Of a stretch of DNA of 64,000 nucleotides, positions 1 through 8,114 are shown piece by piece. Made by a program: the position numbers and the translations under genes. Source of the DNA: Streptomyces zaomyceticus. Lineage in GTDB: Bacteria; Actinomycetota; Actinomycetes; Streptomycetales; Streptomycetaceae. The DNA lies in contig NZ_BNBZ01000024.1 of the NCBI RefSeq assembly GCF_014656215.1, forward strand, positions 1 through 64,000. The letters are read 5' to 3'. The first letter of the stretch is position 1; each line of letters opens with the position of its first letter. The notes below the pieces were generated by a model. That model ran no database searches and was not told the origin of the DNA. It worked only from the letters and a program-made list of their open reading frames with translations.

Positions 1-42
1 GGGAGCATCGGGGCAGCCGCTATCGGCTGCCCCGATGCTCCC
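1..42. terminator. Perfect inverted repeat, probable terminator
   Basis: Two perfect 19-base arms (1-19 and 24-42) are separated by a 4-base loop, CTAT. A stem this long and GC-rich is typical of a Streptomyces intrinsic terminator, where a U-tract is often absent. It lies 44 bases beyond the stop of the minus-strand VOC gene and probably ends transcription from that side, and possibly from a gene left of the window. An operator or a cut-off repeat cannot be excluded because the window starts here. Confidence 0.6.
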
Positions 43-85
43 CAAGGCCGGAGACGGGTTCCCACCTCGCAGCCTCGGAGAAGAG

Positions 86-517
86 TCAGCCGAGGCAGAA
101 CTCGTTGCCCTCGATGTCCTGCATCGTGATGCACGACTCGTTGTCGGCATCGGCGCGCTGCGTCAGCACGTGTTTCGCGCCGAGCGCCATCAGCCGTGCG
201 CATTCGGCCTCGAGTGTGGCCAGGCGCTCCTCACCCACAAGCCCTGTGCCGACCCGCACATCGAGATGCACCCGGTTCTTGACGACCTTGCCTTCGGGAA
301 CTCGCTGGAAGAGTACGCGCGGGCCCACACCCGAGGGATCGGCGCACGCGAAGTAGACCTCGTCCTCGGGCGGCAGCGAGTGGTGGTACTCCTCCCACGT
401 GGCAAAGCCCTCCGGGACCGTCGGGACGACGTACCCCAGCACCTCGCACCAGAAGGAGGCGAGGCGCGCGGGCTCCGCGCAGTCGAAGGTCACTTGGAAC
501 TGCTTGATCGTTGACAT
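86..517 (-). CDS. VOC (glyoxalase-like) family protein
   Basis: This 143-residue cytoplasmic protein belongs to the vicinal oxygen chelate superfamily. The N-terminal beta-alpha unit begins FQVTFDCAEPARLASFWCEV, and the C-terminal unit ends with the typical NESCITMQDIEGNEFCLG strand, in which the last Glu is the usual metal-ligand position. The family is Glyoxalase_6-like. Members bind a metal and act on many small molecules (lyases, dioxygenases, antibiotic-binding proteins), so no substrate can be named. Translation starts at ATG 517. The gene stands alone, with an inverted repeat just past its stop. Confidence 0.85.
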   Translation of the reverse strand: MSTIKQFQVTFDCAEPARLASFWCEVLGYVVPTVPEGFATWEEYHHSLPPEDEVYFACADPSGVGPRVLFQRVPEGKVVKNRVHLDVRVGTGLVGEERLATLEAECARLMALGAKHVLTQRADADNESCITMQDIEGNEFCLG

Positions 518-728
518 CGGCGCACGATAACAGGGGCCCTGTTCATCTCCCCAGGTCGGGAGGTCCGCACGTGGTCGGGAGGAGGCGCCTGCTACCCGCT
601 GCTGCGTCGTGCGGTCACAGAGGTGAACCGAGGTCAGTGCCTCCCCCGAGGGAACCTGGGATGCGATCCCGGCCAGCCACTCTCGTGCTGCCGAAGATCA
701 GTTACGGGACAACCCTTAACCTTCTGCC

Positions 729-1256
729 GTGGATCTCTACTTCGACCCGGTGCCGCTGCTCGACGATGCGCGCAGAGCGTTCCTGGGGCGGTGGTCGGAG
801 CGGAAGTGGCTCAACGTGCCCGGACCGTTCTACGGGGCCGACACGGACAACTGCGGCACGGGCCGCATCCACGCCCCCGGGCTCGTGCTCTACGAGGCCG
901 ACCACTTCACCGAGTACGTGTACCGGCAGCCCGGGACACCGCAGGAGCTTCGGCAGCTGGTCGACGCCGCAGAAGCCGAGGCCTTCTGCGGCTACGGCTG
1001 TGATGGCGACACCCACTGGACGCCGGAAGCGGTCCGGGAATGGTGGCGCGACCGAGGACGGATCAGGGAGTACCTGGCAGACCGGCGAGCGGACTGGGAG
1101 GCCGACGACGCGAAGGCGGGGCAGGGTGTGGCCGCGGCTGCCCTGGAGTACGCCGCCTACCTCGACAGCGATCTGGCCGCGCACCTCCGCGTCTATCTCT
1201 TCTGGCTTGAGGAGCGACGCTCCCCCACCGCTGAAGACCGCCTGCCGCGGCTCTGA
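729..1256 (+). CDS. Hypothetical protein, 175 aa
   Basis: This is a soluble acidic protein with no signal peptide or membrane segment. Notable parts are an N-terminal DLYFDPVPLLDDARR stretch, a glycine/cysteine-containing segment (NCGTGRIHAPGLVLYE), a second cysteine pair in FCGYGCDG, and a helical C-terminal half. The start is a GTG at 729. I do not recognise the family. Coding character is clear from third-position GC bias and the absence of an equally good overlapping frame. It is flanked by intergenic DNA on both sides and is not in an obvious operon. Confidence 0.6.
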   Translation: MDLYFDPVPLLDDARRAFLGRWSERKWLNVPGPFYGADTDNCGTGRIHAPGLVLYEADHFTEYVYRQPGTPQELRQLVDAAEAEAFCGYGCDGDTHWTPEAVREWWRDRGRIREYLADRRADWEADDAKAGQGVAAAALEYAAYLDSDLAAHLRVYLFWLEERRSPTAEDRLPRL

Positions 1257-1489
1257 CGGCTCCCGGGCGTGCGAGTCGCGGAACCGGGCCGTTCCGAGCG
1301 GTCCGGACTCAGGTCCCGGCTCAACTTCTGCGTACTCGTGACGAAGCGTCATACAACTGCCAAGTGAAGCCCCTTCGACTGCACGCCTGAGCCGCCGGCA
1401 CCGCTGGCTGTTCTTCTCCGATTGCTCCACCGATAGCGCGTCCCGTACGCCATAGTGGGAGCAACGGGGCCGGATGGGCGGATCTTTAC

Positions 1490-2191
1490 ATGGTGACGCA
1501 GGCGTACCTTCAGCAAGCGGACGTGACCAACCCGACGGTCGCGTCGTTGCGGGCCCGGATCGGGACCGCGATCGACAACAATCCCGCGCCGGGCACGGGA
1601 ACCGTCCTCGAGCGCGTCACCTTCTGGTTACAGCTGCCGACCAACACGATGTTCGACGGCATGCGGGACAAGCTCTGTGAGGCCCGCGGCGCGCGCGTAG
1701 GGACCGTCCTCTCGCCCGGAGCAGGGGGGCTGTTCGACCCCGCGGACCTGTCGGCGGCCGGGGACATCACGGCCAAGTGGACCGCGATCAGCCAGCGCCT
1801 GCACGCCGACCGCGCCGTGACCGTCAAGGGCCCGACCGACCACGTCGGCGGGCCCAAGAGCCTGTTCATCCGACCCGACGGAGCCGGGTTCCACGTGATC
1901 GTGCTCCTCGCCACCGGCAACGACGGCGGCCCCGGTGGACGCCCCTTCTTCCTGGCCTTCGACCCCGACGTCAGTGCCGCGGCAGAGGCCCGACTGACGT
2001 GGACGACCAAGAAGACCGTAGGCGACACCGCCACGAAGGTTTCCGCGCTCACTCACGCGGACGCCGTCGCGCACATCAAGCTCATGCTCCTCGCCAACGA
2101 CCCGAACAGCTTCGGCCCACTGATCCGCAAGTACTACTTCGACACGGCCCTTGCCTTCCCCGCGATCTCCCGCGCCGGGACCGGTCAGTAG
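1490..2191 (+). CDS. Hypothetical protein with a TTA codon
   Basis: A 233-residue soluble protein of unknown family, starting at ATG 1490. The middle (roughly residues 100-165) alternates beta-strand-like segments (FHVIVLLATG, RPFFLAFDPD) with acidic loops, and the C-terminus is helical. Leu47 is encoded by TTA (1628-1630), the rare Streptomyces codon read only by the bldA tRNA. Its expression is therefore likely tied to development or stationary phase. The gene is monocistronic, and no function is assigned. Confidence 0.65.
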   Translation: MVTQAYLQQADVTNPTVASLRARIGTAIDNNPAPGTGTVLERVTFWLQLPTNTMFDGMRDKLCEARGARVGTVLSPGAGGLFDPADLSAAGDITAKWTAISQRLHADRAVTVKGPTDHVGGPKSLFIRPDGAGFHVIVLLATGNDGGPGGRPFFLAFDPDVSAAAEARLTWTTKKTVGDTATKVSALTHADAVAHIKLMLLANDPNSFGPLIRKYYFDTALAFPAISRAGTGQ

Positions 2192-2350
2192 CCATTACGG
2201 CGAGATCGCGCTACCCGTAGCCCTGAATCGCCTGGAGCTTCGCACCGTCGCCGGCACGAGCGCCGAGTACCGCCCTGCGAGGGCTGGGCAGCCCTGCGGG
2301 CGCGCAACGCTCAGTCACTGCTGACCGGGACGGCGCCCCGCTCCACGATC

Positions 2351-2696
2351 ATGCCCATGTCGACCTCCATTTCCTCCCTCCCGGTGCTCCGGGGCAGGAG
2401 CGGGGCCGTCCTGTCCGTCGAGGACATCGGACTGGTCCTCGACCTCCCGCGCGAGCAGGTCACCTTCACCCCCGACGGGCTGGGCCGGATACGCGCCGAG
2501 GGCCGCACGGTCCTGGCGGACGAGGTTCCACCGCCGAATCCTGCGGGGCACGCTGTGGCACCTGCTGGTGCTCGTCGTCCTCCGCATGGTGGCCAGCTCG
2601 CTGGGCAGGTGGGATCTGATGCTCCTCACGAGTGACCACCACTCAGCGGCGAACCCCAGTCGGCATCGTGGCCTGATCGCCCCATCAGGTGGGTGA
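2351..2696 (+). pseudogene. Frameshifted small membrane protein
   Basis: Frame one from ATG 2351 reads a sensible protein (RSGAVLSVEDIGLVLDLPRE, then RIRAEGRTVLADEVPPPNPAG). It loses sense after the GGGG run at 2545-2548. Removing one G joins it to another open frame that encodes a hydrophobic segment (TLWHLLVLVVLRMVASSLG) and stops at 2694-2696. The reconstructed product is about 115 residues with one C-terminal membrane helix. Either the gene is broken or the base run carries a sequencing error. The 3' end overlaps the convergent gene at 2626-3249. Function unknown. Confidence 0.45.
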
Positions 2697-3249
2697 GGAG
2701 GCTCTCCGCCGTGTGCGTGACCGTGCCTTGGGGGGATCCCGTCGCCGCCAGCGCCGCACCGAGTCTTGCTGGTGCCGCCTCTGGCAGGTCCAGGTCGTTC
2801 AGGAGGGGCAGGACAAGGAGGAGTCGGACGGCAGGATCTGTGGCGCCTTCGGCCTCCGGTACGGGTGTGTCCGCGAGCCGAACCAGTTCGTGCCACGTCA
2901 GGCCGTTCTCCGCCAGGTCCCCTTCCCAGTCGGTGAGCTGTTCTGTGGAACTCCGGCCGGAAGGGGTCAGGAGGTAGTCGATGCCGTAGTCGCCGGGCTG
3001 GTTGCGGTACACCACGACGACCCCGGGCCCCTCGGCTGTGGGTACCCGGAACACCGGCCAGTGTCCCGGGTCGAAGAGGACCTCGGACATGGCGTCGGCA
3101 TCAGCTCCGTCATCTCCGAACCACTCCGGGACCGGAGGCCCGGCCCCGTCGTCGCATATCGCCATGAGGTGGTTCGACCAGAAACCCGGGCGAGTCGTCA
3201 GTGGCTCTCCCGCAACCAGCGGGCCGTCGTCATATCCCTTGATCAGCAC
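2626..3249 (-). CDS. Hypothetical protein, 207 aa
   Basis: A soluble acidic protein with a GTG start at 3249 (MLIKGYDDGPLVAGEPLTTR). It contains a Trp/Pro-rich N-terminal part (PGFWSNHLMAI, PVPEWFGDDGADADAM), a beta-rich middle (GPGVVVVYRNQPGDYGIDYL) and a leucine-rich helical C-terminus (VRLLLVLPLLNDLDLP). The pattern resembles single-copy Streptomyces proteins, sometimes of the SUKH/Imm immunity-like type, but no diagnostic motif supports that, so it stays unassigned. Its end overlaps the frameshifted gene on the other strand. Confidence 0.6.
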   Translation of the reverse strand: MLIKGYDDGPLVAGEPLTTRPGFWSNHLMAICDDGAGPPVPEWFGDDGADADAMSEVLFDPGHWPVFRVPTAEGPGVVVVYRNQPGDYGIDYLLTPSGRSSTEQLTDWEGDLAENGLTWHELVRLADTPVPEAEGATDPAVRLLLVLPLLNDLDLPEAAPARLGAALAATGSPQGTVTHTAESLLTHLMGRSGHDADWGSPLSGGHS

Positions 3250-3375
3250 CCCTCAAGCCTGTCACCCGGCACTGACACGGAGGGGAGGAGAGGTCCCGGC
3301 GCCGACCGGTGACAGGCGCTTCCCGCTGTTCGAAGGAATGCCGGAGAAATCCGTACAGCAGTACAACCATCCGAA

Positions 3376-4545
3376 GTGATCGCGAGTCTCCTTGATCGGT
3401 CACACAGTGATCGCACCTACGAGGAGAAGATCATCACCGCCATACGCAAGACCCTCACCGCCACTGCAGTCGTCGGCGCCGTCCTGGTGGGTTCGGCCGC
3501 CTGCGGCACCGTTGAGCAGCTCTCCGCCGGGAAGAAGCTGGACCAGGCCTTCGAGAAGCTGGGCAAGGAGAAGTCGATCTCCTTCGAGCTGGACCTGGAC
3601 GTCGATGCCAAGACCCTCAAGCTGCTGGACGCCGAGGCGGACCCGGAGCCGGGCGAGGCGATCCCCGACGACGCCGCGGAGCTGATCAGCGGCGCGAAGA
3701 TCAGCTTCACGGTGGAGTCCAAGAAGCCGATCGACGAGTCCGACGAGAAGGACTTCGTCGGGGTGGCCATGAAGGTCAGCACCCCTGACGGCGACCTCGT
3801 CGAGTACCGGGTCGTCGGCGACTACACCTATGTCCGCTCGGACATCGCGACCCTCGCCAAGGCGATGGACGCTCCCCTGCCGCCCGCCGACGAGCTGCCC
3901 GAGGAGGCCAAGGGCCTCAAGAAGGCGCTGGAGGGCGAGTGGGTCAAGTTCAACACCAAGGAGCTGGAGAAGACCGGCCGGGAGATGGCCCAGGAGCCGG
4001 GCGCCAAGCCGGACGCCAAGCCGGCGCCGGAGCCTTCGCTGGACGCCAAGACCCAGAAGAAGCTCACGGACGCCCTCCGCAAGGTCATCGCCCGTGAGGT
4101 CGATTTCAAGACCGCCGGGGGCGAGGACGGCACGGAGCACATCACCGCCACGGCGCCCTTCCGCAGTCTGCTCTCGGAACTGATCGGCGAGATCCGTCCG
4201 CTCACGAAGGATCTGCCGCCCGGCGTGGAGCTGCCGACGGACAAGGACCTCAAGGAGGTCCCGAACGTCACGACCACGGCCGACTTCACCCTCAAGAACG
4301 GTGAGCTGACCGAGGTGTACGTCGACCTCGCCAAGCTCACCGAGAACGCTAAGGTCACGAAGTTCGGTCTCTCGCTGAAGATGAGCGGGGGCATCAAGCC
4401 GGTGGCCCCGGCCGGAGCCACCGAGCTGGACCTGGAGGAGCTCATGGGCGGCTTCTTCGGCGCCATGATGCCGGACGAGGGCCTCGGCGAGGGCGACTTC
4501 TCCACCGAGGGCCTCGAAGAAGGTTCCGCCGAAGGCACCGCGTAA
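3376..4545 (+). CDS. Secreted lipoprotein, LppX/LprG-like size
   Basis: Translation gives a lipoprotein signal (AIRKTLTATAVV..., lipobox VGSAAC) followed by about 345 residues rich in Lys, Glu and Asp. The body alternates strands and helices (KKLDQAFEKLGKEKSISFEL, VVGDYTYVRSDIATLAKAM), as in actinobacterial envelope lipoproteins that bind hydrophobic ligands, but the family is not certain. The only standard in-frame start is GTG 3376, which has no ribosome site and adds 19 residues before the signal peptide. A GAGGAG motif (3421-3426) sits correctly spaced before an ATC codon at 3433, which would give an ideal signal peptide. The true start is therefore uncertain. Confidence 0.75.
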   Translation: MIASLLDRSHSDRTYEEKIITAIRKTLTATAVVGAVLVGSAACGTVEQLSAGKKLDQAFEKLGKEKSISFELDLDVDAKTLKLLDAEADPEPGEAIPDDAAELISGAKISFTVESKKPIDESDEKDFVGVAMKVSTPDGDLVEYRVVGDYTYVRSDIATLAKAMDAPLPPADELPEEAKGLKKALEGEWVKFNTKELEKTGREMAQEPGAKPDAKPAPEPSLDAKTQKKLTDALRKVIAREVDFKTAGGEDGTEHITATAPFRSLLSELIGEIRPLTKDLPPGVELPTDKDLKEVPNVTTTADFTLKNGELTEVYVDLAKLTENAKVTKFGLSLKMSGGIKPVAPAGATELDLEELMGGFFGAMMPDEGLGEGDFSTEGLEEGSAEGTA

Positions 4546-4735
4546 GCACGCGTCGGCACGGAGCGGCGCTCCCGTTGGGCGCGCCGCCCCGATGCCGTAC
4601 GCCGCTCGGCCGCCCGGGTGTTCGGGCTGCCGCGTCCTTCGGTCTGTCGCGCGCCCGGGGCTGCTGGGTGAATGGCGGGGACCGGGCCTCGCACGTGAAC
4701 GCGGACCGGTCGTCGCAAACGTGAGCGTGTCGGCG

Positions 4736-4996
4736 TCAGTCGGCTTCCACGTACGTGACGATCAGGATGCTCCCGAGAGCGGTCGCGTAGAAGATCACTC
4801 GGACCCCGTCGTGTTCGTAGTCACGCAGCGCGGAAGCCGTGGCGTGGGCCTTCACGTCGGCCGGGTCGACGGCGATCGCGTTCAACGCCGAGTCCAGGCG
4901 CACGGTCTGGTCAGCGGTCAGGACACGGACCTGGGTCTCAGCCGGCTCGATGAACACGATCCGGGGCCGCCGACCATGACGGGGGTGCCTAGGCAA
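4736..4996 (-). CDS. RelE/ParE-like toxin
   Basis: An 86-residue basic-start protein with the RelE/ParE hallmark layout: RIVFIEPAETQVRVL (first strand and helix), a central helix (TVRLDSALNAIAVDP), and a C-terminal beta sheet, RDYEHDGVRVIFYATALGS followed by VTYVEAD. Toxins of this fold usually cleave ribosome-bound mRNA or poison gyrase. The chosen start is TTG 4996, which overlaps the last codons of the upstream antitoxin gene by 8 bases, indicating translational coupling. A GTG inside IVFIEP is a possible shorter start, but it would remove the first strand. Confidence 0.65.
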   Translation of the reverse strand: MPRHPRHGRRPRIVFIEPAETQVRVLTADQTVRLDSALNAIAVDPADVKAHATASALRDYEHDGVRVIFYATALGSILIVTYVEAD

Positions 4997-5195
4997 CGTG
5001 CGGGGCCTCGTCGCTCTTCTCGGGCAGGCCCTTGTCGGCCCGGATGTCGTCCCAGTCCCGGCACGTGTCGAGGTCGATTCCCTCTGCGGCCAGGGACTCC
5101 AGGACGTATGCGAGAGCCGGGTTCCCCAGGAACTCCGCGCGAGCGGCTTCACGCAGCTCGCGCTGCTCGGCACCGTCGAAGGTGAGATGGGCCAT
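4989..5195 (-). CDS. Probable antitoxin, 68 aa
   Basis: A small acidic, mainly helical protein (MAHLTFDGAEQRELREAAR, then LGNPALAYVLESLAAEGIDLD and a DWDDIRADKGLPEKSDE tail). It lies immediately upstream of, and overlaps, the RelE/ParE-like gene, the standard antitoxin-first order. The charged, probably disordered C-terminus is typical of toxin-neutralising tails. No helix-turn-helix or ribbon-helix-helix motif is obvious, so the DNA-binding class is unknown. Start ATG 5195. Assignment rests mostly on context. Confidence 0.55.
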   Translation of the reverse strand: MAHLTFDGAEQRELREAARAEFLGNPALAYVLESLAAEGIDLDTCRDWDDIRADKGLPEKSDEAPHVA

Positions 5196-5510
5196 CGGAT
5201 CCTCCGGTGGTCGGCTACAACCCGAGGCTAGCGCAGGAGCCGTATCCGTACAGCCACGTCAGGAAGTCCTGGAGGCCAGGCCGACGTCCGTGCCACCCGA
5301 CCGAGCTGCGGCCTCGGGCGTGTCGAGGTACTGGACCCTTTCCTCGTCCCGCACCGATGGCGAAGTCGCCTCGGCACGAGCCTGGGCGGCGGCCTCGGAT
5401 GCGCGCATGCATACGCCTTCTCCTGCTCGACGAGTGCCCCGGTCGACAGCGGCCGGACCCGGGCCCCTCCTGCGTTTGCCGGTGGGGACGTTCCTGGTAC
5501 CGGTGGTGTT
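5196..5510. other. 315 bases without a recognisable gene
   Basis: No frame shows a recognisable domain or a good ribosome site. The only notable item is a short minus-strand frame rich in Ala/Glu/Arg around 5265-5412, which may be a gene remnant. The right side must contain the 3' end signals of the AraC-type gene, and the left side the promoter of the toxin-antitoxin pair. Confidence 0.4.
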
Positions 5511-6458
5511 TCACGCTTCGACGCTCCCACGGCGCCGTTCGACCGGGACCCACAGCTGAGAGTCCGTCTCCGCGCCGCTTTCCACCGGCTGCGTCAACAG
5601 GAGCTCCGGACCCGGACGGCTCACATACGGGTTCGAGGGGAACCAGTGCGTGAACACGTCCCGCCACAGCTCCTGGAGGGCGCCCGGATACGGCCCGTGA
5701 TTGTCGAAGACCGCCCAGGTCCCGGCCGGTACGTCGAGGGACTCGAGCACGGCCGAGGACTCGGGCACCGGCTCGAGCTCGAGCGCGAGCTCGAGCGCGT
5801 CGCGGGCGTCGCGCTCCTCGGCGGCCGCTTCGAAACCCGTGGCCGCGCCGATCCAGTAGTCGACCTCGGCGCCGTCCTCCCGGCTGTCGGTCAGGTGCAC
5901 CACCGCCGACAGAATCCCCTCCGGCTCCCGGTCGGACAGCTCCTTCATCCGTACGATCGCCCGCGTGTCCAGGCTCTCCAGGTGTGCCTCGGCAGCCGCG
6001 TTGATCCCGTCGTGCACGAGGGGGACCCGGGCCTTCCTGCCGACGACCCGGAAAGGCTCCTTCTCCACGATTCGGTACCGCATGGCCGTACTCCCTTCGA
6101 CGACGACGCGGAACGACATGCGCGGCTGCGCCGTGAGCACCGCCCCCGTACGCCGGGCCTCGCCCGGACCGATGCCGTGCACCGACCGGAACGCACGGGC
6201 GAACGCTTCGCCCGAGCCGTACCCGTACCGCACCGCGACATCGAGCAGCGTCAGCTCCCCGGCCAGCACCTCGGCCCCTGCGAGCGTCATCCGACGACGC
6301 CGTACATAGACAGGGAGCGGCATGCCGGCGAGCGCGGAGAACAGTCGCCGGAAGTGGTACTCCGACACCGCGGCGATCCGGGCCACGTCGGCCATGTCGA
6401 CCTCTTGGTCGAGGCGGGCCTCCAAGTAGTCCAGTGCCTGATTCATCCGCTCCAGCAC
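5511..6458 (-). CDS. AraC-type regulator with GyrI-like effector domain
   Basis: The protein is 315 residues. Residues about 5-105 form an N-terminal AraC DNA-binding domain with two helix-turn-helix motifs (DMADVARIAAVSEYHFRRLF and LLDVAVRYGYGSGEAFARAF) plus the conserved GxxPxxxRR-like segment. Residues about 125-310 are a GyrI/Rob-type effector-binding domain (MRYRIVEKEPFRVVGRKARV ... GTWAVFDNHGPYPGALQELW ... WVPVERR). Such proteins are homologous to Rob/SoxS-BmrR chimeras and sense hydrophobic or drug-like ligands. It is divergent from the serine hydrolase at 6886, which is its most likely target along with itself. Translation starts at ATG 6458. Confidence 0.9.
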   Translation of the reverse strand: MLERMNQALDYLEARLDQEVDMADVARIAAVSEYHFRRLFSALAGMPLPVYVRRRRMTLAGAEVLAGELTLLDVAVRYGYGSGEAFARAFRSVHGIGPGEARRTGAVLTAQPRMSFRVVVEGSTAMRYRIVEKEPFRVVGRKARVPLVHDGINAAAEAHLESLDTRAIVRMKELSDREPEGILSAVVHLTDSREDGAEVDYWIGAATGFEAAAEERDARDALELALELEPVPESSAVLESLDVPAGTWAVFDNHGPYPGALQELWRDVFTHWFPSNPYVSRPGPELLLTQPVESGAETDSQLWVPVERRRGSVEA

Positions 6459-6885
6459 GCGTATCCGTCCTTCCGTCCTGTGCTTCTGCCGCGGGTACGC
6501 AGGTACGCGCGTCCGCCCTGCCGACCGGCCTCAGGCGCAGCGGCTCCCGCAGCGGCAGCGGCCAGAGCCCTCTCACCCAAGCCCATGCGGAGCCCAAGCC
6601 CACATCGCAGTCGCTCACCGCGCACGGGCGCCCTCGCGGCCATCGACGCTACGCTCTCGGGCATCGGCCGGGCCGTCGTGACACACATGCTCGACTCGTG
6701 CGCCCGAGGGGTCGCTCCCCAGGATTGTTCCCCAGGCAGAGACAGGTCCGATCGACCGACGGTCCGTCCCCGCGGCCGCCAGGCCGTCTTCCTCGATCAG
6801 AGAAGACTTGGCCGCACCCCACCCGATAGAACCGGTGCTGGAATTGTTGGGCGGAAAGCCCCGACATCACCCGAGGATTACTCCC

Positions 6886-8001
6886 ATGAGTGATATTGAG
6901 GGTTTTTGTGATCCGCGGTTCGCCGCAGTCCGTGAGGCACTCGCGGCTTCGCTCGGCAAGGACGATGTAGGCGCTTCGGCCGCCGTCTACCTGGACGGCG
7001 AGCCGGTGGTCGACATCTGGGGCGGGTACGCCGATGCGGACCGTTCCGTCAGGTGGGAGCGCGACACCCTCACCGGCGTGAACTCGACGACCAAGAACAT
7101 GACCGCCCTGTGTGCACTGGTCCTGGCCGATCGCGGCCGACTCGACCTGTCCGCGCCGGTCGCCGCCTACTGGCCGGAGTTCGCGGCGGCAGGCAAGGAA
7201 GGCGTGCTGGTGCGGCACGTGCTGTCGCATACCGCGGGGCTGCCCGATGTGTCGGGGCCGGCGGCGGTCGAGGACCTGTACGACTGGGAGAGGGTGACGA
7301 CGGAGCTGGCCGCGCAGGCGCCCGAGTGGGAACCGGGAACGGCCGCCGGATATCACGCGCTCACCTTCGGGTTCCTTGTCGGCGAGATCGTCCGCCGCGT
7401 CACCGGCCTCGGCCTCGGCGAGTTCTTCGCCTCGGAGGTGGCCGAGCCGCTCGGCGCGGACTTCCACATCGGTCTCTCCGCCGAGCACGACCACCGTGTC
7501 GCGCCGCTGATCCCGCCACCGTCACTGAGTGACGAGTACGCCGCAGCCGCGCCGCTCGGACCGGATGGTTCGCGCCGGGAGAACACCGGTGCCACGATCC
7601 GGGTCAAGGACACCAACTCCGTGGCTTGGCGCCGTGCGGAGCTCCCCGCGGTGAACGGTTTCGGGAACGCCCGGTCCGTCGCCCTCGTCCAGTCCGTGCT
7701 GTCGAACCGGGGCGAGGTCGGCGGCGTACGGCTGCTGTCGCCCCAGGGTTGCTCGCCGGCGTGGCAGGAGGTGTACCGCGGCGACGATCGCGTCCTGCGG
7801 ACGCCGATGTCCTGGACGGTGGGCTTCGCCGGGTTCGGGAACACCTTCGGCTGGGGCGGCTGGGGCGGTTCGCTGGTTGCGAGCGATCCCGACGCGCGTA
7901 TGACCGTGGCCTATGTCATGAACCAGATGCTCGATCGGGAGAGGCAGGAGGACAACCGCGGTATGGAGATCGTGATGGCCGCGTACGGCGGATTGCACTG
8001 A
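6886..8001 (+). CDS. Serine hydrolase, class C beta-lactamase family
   Basis: This 371-residue enzyme has the serine penicillin-recognising fold. It shows the catalytic SxxK motif (STTK, Ser67/Lys70) in GVNSTTKNMTALC, the helix GLPDVSG preceded by LVRHVLSHT, the second catalytic Tyr in AGYHALTFGFL (about Tyr156), and a C-terminal FGWGGWGGS loop replacing the KTG box. This is the EstB/6-aminohexanoate-esterase type of the family, so esterase activity is more likely than beta-lactam resistance. No signal peptide is present, which argues for a cytoplasmic enzyme. ATG 6886 follows a GAGGA site. The gene is divergent from an AraC/GyrI regulator. Confidence 0.9.
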   Translation: MSDIEGFCDPRFAAVREALAASLGKDDVGASAAVYLDGEPVVDIWGGYADADRSVRWERDTLTGVNSTTKNMTALCALVLADRGRLDLSAPVAAYWPEFAAAGKEGVLVRHVLSHTAGLPDVSGPAAVEDLYDWERVTTELAAQAPEWEPGTAAGYHALTFGFLVGEIVRRVTGLGLGEFFASEVAEPLGADFHIGLSAEHDHRVAPLIPPPSLSDEYAAAAPLGPDGSRRENTGATIRVKDTNSVAWRRAELPAVNGFGNARSVALVQSVLSNRGEVGGVRLLSPQGCSPAWQEVYRGDDRVLRTPMSWTVGFAGFGNTFGWGGWGGSLVASDPDARMTVAYVMNQMLDRERQEDNRGMEIVMAAYGGLH

Positions 8002-8063
8002 CGGACGGACGGCGTCGGCGGGCAGCCCGGGCCTGCACGGACCGCCCACGCCCGTACCTGCGG

Positions 8064-8082
8064 GACGGTCTGTCCGACCGTC
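8064..8082. terminator. Hairpin between convergent genes
   Basis: Perfect 7-base arms GACGGTC (8064-8070) and GACCGTC (8076-8082) flank a 5-base loop, and pairing can extend with a bulge. The hairpin lies between the converging serine hydrolase and the membrane-anchored gene, so a bidirectional terminator is likely. Confidence 0.35.
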
Positions 8083-8114
8083 GTTCCGAACGCGTGCCCA
8101 CCGCGGGGTGGTCC

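Noticed and set aside
6886..8001. A beta-lactamase giving drug resistance
   Set aside because: It lacks a signal peptide and the KTG box, so an esterase-type hydrolase is more likely.
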